DNA of 64,000 bases. Origin: Psoroptes ovis (taxonomy: Eukaryota; Arthropoda; Arachnida; Sarcoptiformes; Psoroptidae). The number at the start of each line of letters is the position of its first letter. Positions within the stretch are counted from its first letter, which is position 1. Below are positions 42,263 to 55,286 of the stretch, one piece after another. The stretch covers positions 1-64,000 of the forward strand of contig PQWQ01000092.1 in the NCBI GenBank assembly GCA_002943765.1, given 5' to 3'. The translations under genes and the position numbers were made by a program. The notes beneath the pieces were generated by a model that worked only from the letters and a program-made list of their open reading frames with translations, searched no databases and was not told the origin of the DNA.

Positions 42263-44167
42263 CACAGATGTTTGAGGTATTAATAAAGTTTGATTGGAAA
42301 AATACAAAGCAATGAAATGGCAAAATTTTTCAATTCAATACTTATCGCCCATTGATTCGGCGCCAATTGCTTTTGTTTTTTCATTTTTTGCCAATCTACG
42401 ATTGCGTATTGTTCAATTGTTGAAATGAATGATGATGATGATGGCCAATGATTTTGAATGTAATAGAATGGGTATGCATGCATTTGGTTGGTGTGTATGC
42501 ATTGTTTATTTCTAAATTGTTCATCGTTCATTGTGTGTGTTCGTTAGGGGTTTTGAAAGTAAAAGAATTCACCGAAAATAAATTTATCCATTTTAATATT
42601 TTCGTAGCAAGCAAAGGTTTCCATTTCATCATTTTGATTAACGTAAAGATAACTCTGTTTTTGTTTTAACAGAAATTTTTCAAATGACGATGTGTTTTGA
42701 TTTGAATTATGATGTGAAATGTGAAACAATGCAAATCGTGAACTCGAAAATTCCTAAAAATAAATCATCCAAATTATGAAAATGTATTCGTATTTATATT
42801 GTATTTGTATTTGTATGAATGGATAGATTTACATATGAATAAATTAGTGGATTGTAGAATAAAATGAACATTTATAAATGAATAAATGTGAATATCAATG
42901 TGCATTTATATGGTCACCAACACCACCATCAAATCTTTAATGAATTGATTCAAAAGATAAATTTGAAAAATTGAAATAATCATCAACGATTGAACTTGAA
43001 TAAATCATTCAATTGAATTACATTAAGGTATGTTAATCTATTTTATTTAATTTTTGTTTTAAAATTGAGCCAATTCATGAATTGAATATGTGAGAGTATC
43101 AAATCAATGAGCAATGTATTTGATGTATTAAATAATCGATTCATTAAAATATTGATGTAATGAACATGTGATGCATTGTCAAGTTGATAATTTGATATAA
43201 TTAAGCTGTCAAATTACTTGATAATGTGCTCATATTTTGTCTATTTGTCAATTTCACAGAGTCAATTAGATATGAATTGTCTCTGTGCTAAACATTTAAA
43301 CAAATTGACCTAAATATTCCAAGTTTTTTCCATTTTTTTCTGAAACATTTGTTTCTTATCATATAAAGTCGAGAAAAAATTATTTGATAATTTATCGCTT
43401 AAGACTATCCGATAATGATTTGTGATTGATCCAAATCGATAGATTGTTGTATTGTTATGATGTATATTTATATTTGAATCATTTTTTTCTTAAGAAAATG
43501 ATTCATATATGCCTTAATAATAATGGTGGTGTTTTGACATTGTTGTTTTTGATTCTCATAATTTTATTTTTCTTCAAGTGAAAAATAACAAATGCTATTT
43601 CAAATGTTCAAATAGTGTTATTATTATTGATGTGCATTGATCATTATCATTATCATTAATATATGATTAGCTTTATTATTATTATTATTATTATTATTAT
43701 CGAATCAAAAAATAGTTGTTATTATGGGGAAATGTTAATGTTAATGATAATAATGATAATAATAATAATAAATTCTTGTGCCATGTATCTATTCTTGGAT
43801 TTTTAATTCTCAAGTGATATTGATGATGATGATGAAACAAACAAATAAATAAATAAATAAATAAATTCCATTTTTTTTTCTTATAACAAAAGGAAATTAA
43901 ATCAAAAAATACTTCATGGATGAAAATCACTTGTGCAGTGTATGTCTATGTGTGTGTGTGTGTGTGTGTAAATAGAATCTTCGGTGAAATCTTTCCAAAA
44001 CAAATCTTTGATTGAATGATTTTATTTGATTTAAGAAAATATGAAATAATATTCTTTAGTGTTTGTATGTGTGTGCATGTATTGAATATCGAATTACAAT
44101 CAAGTTGAGTTGATAATTCATATTCAAATGTCATTGGTTGTTTGCTGTGTGTGTGCTTGATAAAATA

Positions 44168-44250
44168 TTAGATTGTCCCTAAAATTTTTGCCAATTTTCC
44201 AAATGATTTTCTACGAAAAATTACCGGCAAAAACTTTCCGGACAATCTAA
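44168..44250. mobile_element. Mariner-end palindrome, copy 9
   Basis: TTAGATTGTCCCTAAAATTT ... AAAACTTTCCGGACAATCTAA with TA flanks. Both ends share the variant GATTGTCC/GGACAATC. Confidence 0.82.
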
Positions 44251-44841
44251 TATTTGAAAGGCTATTAAATTTTAGAAAATAAATAAGAATATTAAATAGA
44301 AATAAGTATTTGATTACATTATATTAATTGATGATAATTGAGATGATGATTGAGTGAATGAAAGAGAATAAATATTCTAATCGATTTTGATTAGAAATTA
44401 ATGATGGCCATAATTTCAATCATTCACAATTGACTGATTCAAATTATTTGAATGATCCATATACAAAAATAGATTCTTAGTGTGTATGTTAATCATTAAT
44501 TTAGTAAAATTTGAAAACTTGAAATCAATAAGTCAATCTAAATGCTTGATGAATTATGTGTTTCAATTGTGTGTATGTGAATAAATGAATGAAAAACTTT
44601 TCTGTCCAGCAAATATGTGTTCATTTATTATTATTTTCAGATATATATTTCTCGAATAGAAAGCACATCAACACATTTGAAAATTGAAAATTCCACAGAT
44701 TCAATCATCTGGAATTGTGGACATTTACTTTCATTCAATTTTCTATCCAATTCAATTCATTCAATGTGCAAATGTAAATTACAGAAATTAGAAATACATT
44801 TTTTTTAATATTTATTTATTTAGTCCATATCATCATTATTA

Positions 44842-44923
44842 TTTGGTTGTCCGTAAAGTTTTTGCCGGTTTACTGATTAAAAAAAACATTTGAAAATCGG
44901 TAAAAACTTTTCGGACAATCAAA
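44842..44923. mobile_element. Mariner-end palindrome, copy 10
   Basis: TTTGGTTGTCCGTAAAGTTT ... AAAACTTTTCGGACAATCAAA, TA flanks. Confidence 0.82.
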
Positions 44924-45128
44924 TATTATTATGTGAATCAATTTGATTAATGACATTTCTATTGAATAAAAGTGAGAGTGAAAGTGAATGAATGAAATTG
45001 AAATTGAAATTATTAATATTTCTATTTCGTTTGATTGAAATGTTCATCATCATCATCATCTGGTAATTGAAGAATATAGATGAATGTTGTTTGTTTGAAA
45101 ATGGTAGAAATAATTATGAAATAATATA

Positions 45129-45207
45129 TTGGGTTGTCCCGTAAGTTCTTGCCGTTTTCTAATAATTTTCTACGATATAACCGGCAAGAACTTATGGGAC
45201 AGCCCAA
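45129..45207. mobile_element. Mariner-end palindrome, copy 11 (CCCATAAG subtype)
   Basis: TTGGGTTGTCCCGTAAGTTC ... GAACTTATGGGACAGCCCAA, 79 bp, TA flanks; one of the cleanest hairpins. Confidence 0.87.
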
Positions 45208-46124
45208 TAGTTTTCCCATCATCATCATCATCATTTTCAAATATATCAAAATAAATAAAAAAATCATAATTGATTTATTTCTGTCAAACGGTTTGTCGAC
45301 AATTCAATTGGAATGTCTTGAAATTTCAAACCGAATTATTCCTCGAATTCGAATGAATGCACATACACACACCAATTCACAATTGATATTTAAGTGTATG
45401 TATTGATGATGATGATGATAACAACAATTGAATGATAATTGTCATTTATTTTTTTGGTCAATGAAAATTGATTGTTGACATTTGTTGTTGTGTTGATATT
45501 TGCTTTGTTTGTTTGTTTTGTTTATTTCATTTCATTTATTCATTTATTTCATCCAGTTATGGTCCATCGTCATGGATTCGTGCAAATGACCGTTGATTAT
45601 TTTATAATAATAATAATAATCATTTGTCTGTTTTTGTTTTGAATCCATCCATCTGAATGATAAATACTCATAGCTAATCATGCTAAATGATTAGTTTAGT
45701 TTTTTTTTCGGGCTTTAGTATATATTCACATAATTATTTTATGATTTTTTTTTTCATGTTTTTAAATATAAATAATGAATCATATCTTACCAAATCCAGT
45801 ATTTTTGGTCTGTCATTATACGCCAAATTCTCCAGAGATAAATTGAGACATGGCCCAAATGGCCAAATCGTGAAAATTCCATTCAAAATAAATGATAATC
45901 GATGTTTGCCGAAGAGAATGCCAAAAGCATTGAAATGTGTACACATTTATATTGTGTTGTGTTGTGTTGTTTACACCGAAAAATATTCGTTCGAATGAAA
46001 AATCAATTTGTTGTGTAAAATTTATTTATTTATTTTATCGAAATGTTTTGTATTGAAAAATATGAAATAATGTCAAATGACAATTATGATTATTGAAAAT
46101 TGAAAAAAAAAAATCGAAGATATA

Positions 46125-46204
46125 TTAGGTTGTCCGAAAAATTCTCGTCGATTTTCTTATGATTCCCTACGATATAATCGGCAAAAACTTTTCGGACAAT
46201 CTAA
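46125..46204. mobile_element. Mariner-end palindrome, copy 12
   Basis: TTAGGTTGTCCGAAAAATTC ... AAAACTTTTCGGACAATCTAA, TA flanks, 80 bp. Confidence 0.85.
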
Positions 46205-46624
46205 TATATATGTTAGTGAGTGAGAGAGAGTATTTTGACACTTTATTCTTGTTTGACATTGGTGAAAATGGAAAAAATTATTAATTTTCATTTAATATAA
46301 AAAATAAAAATGAAGATGGATATTATTTATTTATTTATTTGTTTTCATTTTTGTTCATCAAATCATCAAAAAAAAATTTTTTTTTCACCGTGTAGTTCAA
46401 ATTCTATGTGTTTTTCATGTGTTTCCATTCTGTTTGTTTGTTTCGTTGCCCAAACCATTTATTATGGTTATGGTGTTGAAATATTTTTTGACAAAGAAGC
46501 GAATGAAAATTCACATTGAATGATGATGAAAAGTGTTTTTTCGAAAAATAATTTTCTTTAGGCGTTGTGATAATGTATGATATATGTATGTATAAATGAA
46601 TGAATCCTGATATAATCGAAAATA

Positions 46625-46707
46625 TTAGGTTGTCCAGAAAGTTTTTACCGATTTTTCAATGATTTTCTACGATATAATCGGCAAAAAAAACTTTTCGGAC
46701 AACCTAA
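46625..46707. mobile_element. Mariner-end palindrome, copy 13
   Basis: TTAGGTTGTCCAGAAAGTTT ... AACTTTTCGGACAACCTAA, TA flanks, with an expanded A run in the right arm. Confidence 0.85.
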
Positions 46708-47237
46708 TATTTTTATTAAGTAAATATTTCGTATAAAAATTATATTCATAATTACATTGTTCTGATGACCACTGAACTGTTGAGCCTTAATTCATGATGA
46801 ATTTTGGCGAAATATTAATCATAACTGAATTAAAGTAAAGCGAATGTCACATTCATTGTTTTTATAATAATAATTAAAATGATGAATTATCGCTGAGATA
46901 ATTTCAAACGAAATTATTTGTGTTTTTATCGATTTTTGAACATTGAAATAATGTGATCGATAACTGTATTTAAGCTTGATTTAAATATATGTGAAAACAA
47001 TTAATTTTCTTTTTGTGAATGAAATGAAACAAAAAGAGAAAAATCGTTTGTGATTATAATTGTGTGAATCGATTGGTTGTATCGATGATGATCTCCAATT
47101 CATGATGATTATTAATCGGGGATTATATTTATTACTGCTGGTCTTACAAATCGACAAGTTTTTTGCGAATGTATTGTTCTCGATTTTGCCAATTGTTTTT
47201 TCGATGACATTCACATTTTGGGCATCATCCAAAAGTA

Positions 47238-47317
47238 TTAGGTCGTCCGGAAAGTTTTTGCCGATCATATCATTGGAAATAATGAGAAAATCGGCAAAAA
47301 CTTATCGGACAACCTAT
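47238..47317. mobile_element. Mariner-end palindrome, copy 14
   Basis: TTAGGTCGTCCGGAAAGTTT ... AAAAACTTATCGGACAACCTAT. The centre (ATCATATCATTGGAAATAATGAG) resembles copy 5. Confidence 0.83.
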
Positions 47318-47628
47318 TAGTTGAAAAAGTCCAAATTTTTGACTAATTTTTCATGGGACTATTCATGGAATTAATTCGAATGAATGAATTAGAATGTGAT
47401 CAATTTTCAATTTGATTAAATTTATCTGATATCTTTGATCAATTTGTAAATTCAATTGTTTTAATTTATCCCTTTTTTATTTAAAAATTCCATTTAATCA
47501 TTGATTCAGTGATGAGCGAGCTAGCGACTAAGCTTCAAATAAATCTTCCTAATGATGCCCCAACTTTACTGCGAGTTGTTCAGTGGACATTATTCTAATT
47601 CAGTGGACATTTGCATTTATTTGAACTA

Positions 47629-47708
47629 TTAGGCTGTCCGGAAAGTTTTCACCGGTTATATCATAGAAAATCATTAGAAAATCGGCAAAAACTTTTCGGA
47701 CAATCCAA
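47629..47708. mobile_element. Mariner-end palindrome, copy 15
   Basis: TTAGGCTGTCCGGAAAGTTT ... AAACTTTTCGGACAATCCAA, TA flanks, 80 bp. Confidence 0.85.
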
Positions 47709-48118
47709 TATTTTTGTTTTTTTGCTGAATATTTGTCAGTTTATTCTGTGTTCTAGGCTCGGGACAAAAAACAAACATATAAATCAAAGAATTGAACATT
47801 GATATTATCGATTCGTGCTTCATTCACCAAAAACAATGAATGATGGTGAAAACTGAAATATTTTTTTTTGAATTTTACAAAATGAAACAAAATATATTTA
47901 CTCTCTTCGATTCTCTACTAATATATATCCCGTAACATTTAGATATGAATATATTTACTTCATGATGTTTGAGTTTTGGTTGTAGGCATTGATTAATGGA
48001 TATCTGGGTATCAATGATCTTGATTTAACGTTTTCTTTTTTTCGTTGAACAAATTTTTTTCCATTATTTGTTCCGAATTTGGACTACTTCTGGTCCATTG
48101 TTTATTGACTATTAAATA

Positions 48119-48204
48119 TTAGGTTGTCCCATAAGTTCTTACCGTTTTTCGAATAGGAAAAAATTAAAAAAAAAAAAACGGCAAGAACTTATGGGACAAC
48201 CCAA
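48119..48204. mobile_element. Mariner-end palindrome, copy 16 (CCCATAAG subtype)
   Basis: TTAGGTTGTCCCATAAGTTC ... GAACTTATGGGACAACCCAA with a poly-A loop and TA flanks. Confidence 0.87.
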
Positions 48205-49075
48205 TATGTTTTTTTTATTTATTTCTGGCCCATGTTTATTCGGTTTTTGAATATTGCTTATATTTATAAGATGCTTTTGGAAACATTGGCATTGTATTTA
48301 GCTTTAGCTTTAGCTTCTCTTGTTTGTATGATCAGTTTTCAGAGGCATTTTGAATTTGATTGCATCACCGGCATTATTATTACATTAAAGTGTATATAAA
48401 TTAAATTTTCCATCATTTTTTAGTTTAACAGTGATTGTTTTGTTGTTTGCTTCCGTTTTTATTGAGGATGAGAATTGATTTTTGATGAAAAAATCAATAA
48501 ATAAAATGAATGAATGAATGAATGGGTGAAAAGGCTATTGTTTTATTTGTTTTTTTTTTCAAAAATGACAAAATCTATCAAATATTTTTTTCCTTGAAAA
48601 AATGATTTAATATTAAATTTTGCTTGAAACAATATTTTGACACAAAATGTTTCGACATTTTATTGACATCTTATTATTAACATTATAACCAAATGAAAAA
48701 TGAAATAATATTCTTGAAAAAAAGTTTAGACTGTGACCAAGGTTGCCGAATAGAAATAATGTTTGTTTGTTTGTTTGAATGGCCATTTTTTTCCGATTCC
48801 AAAAGATTATTTCAGATTCATAAATTATTAACGTTTTTCAATGTCACCGTAATACACATTTTGATTCCGGGTTTTTCAAAAATGAATTCGATTTGATATA
48901 TGAAATTCATTATTATTATTGTTGACTTTACCTGTTTTAATATTAAAAATTTGCACAGAAAATGAAAATGATGATGATGATGACAACCAATTCCAGGTGC
49001 ACCTTGGAAATCAAATGAAATGAAATTCAGAATTTTTTGCTGTCAAAAACTGCTCCGAAATTGATGGCAAATCTA

Positions 49076-49157
49076 TTAGGTTGTCCGAAAAGTTTTTTGC
49101 CGATTTTTCAATGATTATCTACGGATATAACCGGCGAAAACTTTTCGGACAACCTAA
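49076..49157. mobile_element. Mariner-end palindrome, copy 17
   Basis: TTAGGTTGTCCGAAAAGTTT ... AAAACTTTTCGGACAACCTAA, TA flanks; both ends have the family consensus. Confidence 0.87.
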
Positions 49158-49698
49158 TAGAATTAATATGTATTATTTGAGATGTTCATTTTGAAAATTT
49201 TCAAAAAAAAAAAAAAAAAAATTACATTGATTGCATATATATATATCTATATCCCAAGAGGTCATCCAAAATAGTTTGGAATAATGAGATAGTCGAAGCC
49301 ATCATCATTTTTTGTTTTTTGTTTCATGGTTGGACGGATATCATCGTCATCAAAGCAATAATATTTGCTCAAAGTTTTTTGATTTAAATATAAATTTGAT
49401 GATTGCAATATTTACATCCCATACACTCGAAATGGATTCTGTCTTTGTGTGGTCTCTATTGATAATAATAATAATATTGAAAAAGTATTTTTGAATTTTT
49501 TTTCCGAAATACATCAATATTTATTATTTCAAATGCCCTGATTTCAATTTCAATGTTGAACATTTGAGATGGACAGAATAAATTAAACGATAATAATAAT
49601 AATTCATGCATACGAATTTTGATTGAGAGTTTTTACTTGAAACAACTATAGTCCTCGATGATGATCGAAATCAATGTGTGTATTTGAATGTGAATGTA

Positions 49699-49778
49699 TT
49701 AAGTTGTCCGAAAAGTTCATGCCGATTTTCTAATGATTTTCATTGATATAACCGGCAAAAACTTTCCGGACAATCTAA
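49699..49778. mobile_element. Mariner-end palindrome, copy 18
   Basis: TTAAGTTGTCCGAAAAGTTC ... AAACTTTCCGGACAATCTAA, TA flanks, 80 bp. Confidence 0.85.
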
Positions 49779-50924
49779 TAGAACAAATTTAAATATTTTT
49801 CTTTCAATTTCAAATGTCATGGAATGGCTGCAAACTTGTCAACACTTGAAGAAAGTGTTGGTACCCCATAAGTGCCTTCATTTCATTTTTCTAAAATTTT
49901 TTCATTTTCTGTGGTTTTCATTTAATCTATGACTCTGACTTTTGACAGAGATTCATAAGAAGAATTACGCAATGTGTTTCAACGCATGAAAATACGAATA
50001 GAATTTATTTAAAAAAATGAATTCCATTGAAATTGAAATGATATTCTTTTGGTTTTTTTGAAACAAACCAGAAATTGTCTCAAACCAGATAATGATAAAA
50101 CACATTTATATATATAGAGCCCCCTACACACACACACACCATAAAACCCAAAAAATATGTGCCAATATATGTATGTGTGTGTGTGATTATGATATTTTAC
50201 ATTCAAATTCAATTCAATTCCATGGCATCTTTTACGAAATATTATTAAAAAATTGAAATTGGAATTTTTCATTTATTCCATTTATTCTCCATTCAAAAAA
50301 AAAAAAAAAAAATGAAACATTTGGCATTTTGGCAATTTGATATTACTTACTTTTGAATGAATAAATGTTTCGTGTAATTTAAATAATAATAACGATAATA
50401 ATCCATGAGAATTGAATATTTGAATCTGAATTCAAGTATTATTATTATTAAAAATATATTGTCATTCGCCATTCGCCACTAATGGGTTAACCAACCAACC
50501 AAGCAACCAACCCCTGAATCATTTTCATTTTCATTTTTCCAAATGAATTGAGCCAAATACCATTGAATGGATTTATTTTATTTTTAATATTCAAATATTC
50601 AATTTATGGTTCTCCATAATAAATGGATAAATATATTTTTTTTGTGTATTAATGAATGAATATTTCTTGAATATTTTCTTCTATTTTTTATACCCACAGA
50701 TCCTTTGCATCATTATCATTATTATTATTGCTGAATCATTTTGCTGACTTGATGCAATTTTTTTTTTGATGAATAAATCCACCAAATCGATGAAATTGTG
50801 AAATGAAGAATTAGAATAATAAAAGGAATAATCTATGAATAAAGTGGCATGTGGAAAATAATGAATTAAGTATTAAGAATCGATTATTATTCTGAATAGA
50901 AGCATCATCGATTGATACCTCGAT

Positions 50925-53900
50925 ATGTTTTTGGCAAATTCATATAACAATAAAAGTCATAATAATAATAATTATTACAATTTGAATTTATGGACAAAAT
51001 CAGCCGTAATAATGGCTACCATTGTTACATTGATGGATTGTGTTTGTACGGCACACGGTCATCATTCATCATTGAAAAATTACCTGATAGCACAAATGAA
51101 TGATGACAAATTGATGGCATCGAAATGGCCACATTTAAATGATAATAATAATAATAATTACAATAATGAAATGACTGTGATTATAAATAGTGATTTTGGT
51201 AATGTTATTTCGATAAATAATAATAATAATAATTTGATAAATACAAATGAATCGAATATTGTTTTATTTGACAACAATAAGACAATAAGATTAATCAGAA
51301 GAAATGATAAACATATTGCTTTTAAGCAGCAAAAACATGCTCATCATGAACAGCACCAGCAACAACAACAATCAAATAATGTGAATACAAATAATAATAA
51401 TAATAATAATAATAATGAGCAATATTTTTCATACAACATACAAATCATTTGGTCAATCATATTCGGTACAATGATTACTGTTGGAATATTGGCCAATTTA
51501 TTAGTGTTGGCCACTATTGGTAGCCATAAATCATTGCATACAGTCACCAATTGTTTCCTATTGAATTTGACTGTTTCCGATTTGGTTACCCTATTGTTTA
51601 ATGCAATATTTAATTTTGTATTTATGATCACTGGTAATTGGCCATTCGGTAATCGTTATTGTATTTTCAATAATTTTATCACCAATTTAACCATTGCAAT
51701 ATCAGTGTTTACCATTATGGTCACCAGTAAAGAGAGGTATGTCCATATATTAATAATTATTTGAATTTTTGTCTCTATTTTTTGATGATTGTTTTTATTA
51801 TTTCATGGGTAAATCATGTAACATTTATTTGTGTGTATATAATTCTTCTCATAATCATTCTTTTGATGTATTGAACCAAAGAAAATTGAATGATTCAATT
51901 CATGAAGCCCAAATGAGAATGGAACGTGATTGTTATTTTGGTTTGAGGATAGTTGAATGTGTTTGAATTATTCAAACAATTGTTTTAAACAAACAAACAT
52001 TTGAATGATAACGAATATGATAATGATGAAAGCACTCGACTAGGTCTCCCTGTGTTGAATGTAATTTTTCATAAAAATATTTTATTTTTTTTTGATTAAA
52101 TCAACTCGAACCAATGTTCCCTTTGGTTATAAAATTTTTTCAATTTTTTTTTTCGTTAGAAATTGTACAACCCTTTCATTACATTTTTCTTGATTAATTT
52201 TATTTTTTAAAATTAAATTTAATTTTTTTTGAGAAAATTCAACCCGAATATACCAATGAATGATTGAAATCAGAATTTTTTTGACGATAATCTCTCGCAA
52301 ATAAGACCTAGAAATTTCAAATTTTTCAAAATTTTTTCATTTAGTTGAATGCAATAGCAAATCTGAAAAATATTGATCCAATTACATCGTTTTGGATTGA
52401 AATTTTTTCGAATGAAAAAAAAAAAAAATACAAATTAAATCATTATTTATTTAAAAAGGCCCTGGATTATTTATTTTATTTCATTTTTTCACTGAGGATC
52501 GCTTGGAATCTGTCGACTTTTTCTAGGTTCCCAAGCATTAGAAATGCCCGAATCTCATTTGGGTAAAGCGAAATCAATGGAAAATATATGAGAAACCATG
52601 TCGGTTCTTCGTACACTGTTGAACCGGTTGAAAATGAAATGAAATGAAAATTAATTTTGTATCAAAAACTTGAACCATATATATATACGATTTCTTCATT
52701 CGAATTTTTTCGTTTGAATTTAATGAAGATTATTTTCTTATTTTTTTTATTTTTTTAATATCCATGATTTGAACTGAATGAAAATTTCGATTTAAAAAAA
52801 TTTCATGAGATTATTTTATAGCTACAGTGAATGTAAGGGGCTTCTTCTTCTTCAATCATCACATTATTGATGATGAAGCATACATAAAAATGCTGTTAAT
52901 TGCCTTATTTTTATTAGACTGTCCCATAAGTTCTTGCCATTTTTCCAATGAAAAAAAAATTTAAAAAACGACAAGAATTTATGGGACAGCTCAATATTTA
53001 GTGAGAAAAAACAAAACAATATATTACACTTTATTGCCAAAATCTTATATGAATAACTCGTTAAATCGATTTTTAGAGTTTCATTATCATAAGAAAGAGA
53101 TTGAGAGGAATTTTCCCTATTAAAAGATATGAGAATATCCGATTGGCTAAAAGAGCCATAATAAAAATGAAAAAATATTTTAATGATAATTCCTTGAAAA
53201 ACTGATTGATTTGAATGTATTTATCATTTAAATAATTAGATATAATGCGATTGTACATCCATTGGCTAAACGTATGACAAAAAGTCGTGCATTAATTTAC
53301 ATACTGATAATATGGATAGCCAGTGCTGTGTTTGCTGTTCCAGCATTAATATTTTCACGTACATTACGTGATTCATTGTTACAACGTACCGTATGTTTGA
53401 TGGTTTGGCCTGATGGTTATCCTGGTAAATCGAAATTTGATTTTTAGTAAGTTTATTCAACACTTTTCAAATGTTTATATGATCAATGGACTTATGAAAA
53501 ATGAATTAATTTATTGACCATTTTCAAGTTATAATTTATTGTTTTTAGTGTTGACCTATTTGTTACCGCTGATGACAATGGCCATTGCTTACACATTGAT
53601 GGCCAGAGTGCTATGGGGCAGTAAACAAATTGGTGAAACAACACAAGCACAAGCAAGTTTGGTTCGTTCAAAACAAAAAGTAGTACGAATGTTGATTTGT
53701 GGTCAGTCTCTCAAAAATTGTTAATTGAATTTTAATGTAAACTGAATAATTGATTTGTTTTTGTTTTTTTGGTAGTTGTGATTGTATTCGCCGTTTGTTG
53801 GTTACCTTATCATGTATATTTTTTGACCACATATCAATGGCCAGAATTGACAACAGCTCGTGGTATTCAACATATATTTTTGGCCATTTATTGGTTGGCC

Positions 53901-54384
53901 ATGTTTAATTCTGTACTGAACCCTATTGTTTTGTTGTTGATGAATAAACGGTGAGCAGCTCTGATAGCTTTGATTATGAACATTAATTAATTGAATTTTG
54001 GTAATCAGATTTCGTAGATATTCAACAAAATTTCTCAATTTTTGGCCTATCAATCGAGCTTTCAATACTGATGCAATATCCACACAAACTACTACGGCTA
54101 TTGTTCAATCCAATCAAAATGGTGGAGTTGGTGCCCAACAACAACAACAACGTCAAACAAATTTGGTGATGGTCAAATCACATCCCAGTCCTAATTTTAA
54201 TCGTACTTCAACCAAATTATTAGCCCACAATAATAACGATGTTAATAATAATGGTTCGAATAATGGTATTCATTTGAATCGTGAAAATGATTGCAAATCA
54301 GCTGCCACCAATCATGTTTCATCACTGTTGACTGTTGGTCGATCAACCAATGAATATTATTCGCATCTTGTTGTACCTGATTAA
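50925..54384 (+). CDS. Tachykinin/natalisin-type neuropeptide receptor (GPCR, TkR86C-like)
   Basis: Five exons, 50925-51736, 53240-53446, 53529-53701, 53776-53950 and 54009-54384, all joining in frame (580 aa). An Asn-rich extracellular N-terminus precedes TM1 (IIWSIIFGTMITVGILANLLVL). TM2 has NLTVSDLV; TM3 ends in SKERYNAIVHPLAKRM. The second extracellular loop holds VCLMVWPDGYPGKSKFDF and TM5 is LFLVLTYLLPLMTMAIAYTLM. The third loop has SKQKVVRML; TM6 is VFAVCWLPYHVYFLTTYQWP. This pattern (WPDG, VLWGS, KVVRM, CWLPYH) is closest to the Drosophila TkR86C group, whose known ligand is natalisin. TM7 reads NSVLNPIVLLLMNKRF, without the Tyr of NPxxY. Intron 1 (1.5 kb) contains a mariner-end palindrome. 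Confidence 0.9.
52914..52994. mobile_element. Mariner-end palindrome, copy 19 (CCCATAAG subtype)
   Basis: TTAGACTGTCCCATAAGTTC ... GAATTTATGGGACAGCTCAA, TA flanks, inside intron 1 of the GPCR gene. Confidence 0.83.
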
Positions 54385-55286
54385 TCGATTGTATCATGAA
54401 TGTGTCAGGCAAATAATCATGTTTAGCGGCGCTGCTTGGCGACAAGTCAACTCAGCATCTCCGCTTACTCAGAGAATAAGCTGATGCCAATGTCCCAACC
54501 GCTGCGCACTGTCATCTTGGCCGATCACCAGCAGCATTTTTAAACGAAGCAGCCAAGCATTGTTCATTCATTCATTTGCCAACAACCAAAGGCAAAACAT
54601 TAATTGCTGTGACAATCGCAGCAGAAAATGTTCGTCGACCATCGTCCAATTAACAACCAATAACCGAACACATGAATAATTAATTTGAAATAACTTAATG
54701 AAATGATATTTATTATTAATAATATCAATTTTGCAAATATAATTTACCAATTACGAACATATTTTTGTTATATTTTTTCCGAAATGTGTTTTATATAAAT
54801 CCCTTGATAATTCCTTATTAAACGCTTCAAATTTTCTATCCATTTCGATTAAAATCAATATTTCAATTATAACTCTCTGTGTGTGCTATTTGTGTCTCAA
54901 TTAATTAAATTATAATCAAATGAATTATATATCTTTGATTCTTTTGAAAATTCATCAAGTCATGAACATGTACCGCTATCTATTGTTGAACATTTTCATC
55001 AATCAAATTCAATTCCAAAATAAAACCATCACATGTTAAAATAGCCTAATCAAACTTGTGATAGTATCAAGCTCGAAACATAGATGGCACCGCCTCTGTC
55101 AATTATTTTGAGCGTCAAAATTCGATTCGAATTTTGAGTAATAAATGATTCAATTGTTACTCATTGTAATTCAATTCATCACAATTTGAAATTTCTTAAT
55201 GTGAAAGAATTGAGCCTCAATGTTTGATTGTGTTTTTGAAAATAAAAAATAATAAAAAGTGAACAATTCAATAATTTACTTATGGA
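54385..55286. other. 3' UTR / intergenic after the GPCR gene
   Basis: The first 170 bp are much richer in G+C than the rest and contain a hairpin: GCATC (54455) with GATGC (54483) and GCTTA with TAAGC. TGCTTGGC (54434) and GCCAAGCA (54553) form a wider inverted pair. Beyond 54600 the DNA is ordinary AT-rich sequence. Confidence 0.55.
55254..55258 (-). terminator. Pol III T-run after tRNA-Ala
   Basis: Five T on the minus strand, 28 bp past the tRNA 3' end. Confidence 0.6.

Larger units (their letters stand above)
41342..50924. other. Gene-free region dense in mariner-end palindromes
   Basis: About 9.6 kb with no supportable gene. Ten mariner-end palindromes lie between 44168 and 49778, two of them barely 200 bp apart. 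Other contents are TAA, CA and GATG microsatellites, an 11-bp-arm hairpin at 42235-42262, and long A/T runs. Confidence 0.65.

Noticed and set aside
54430..54570. Possible tRNA in the GC-rich stretch after the GPCR gene
   Set aside because: The inverted repeats do not fit an acceptor stem plus T-loop; no GGTTCGA-like box B is present.
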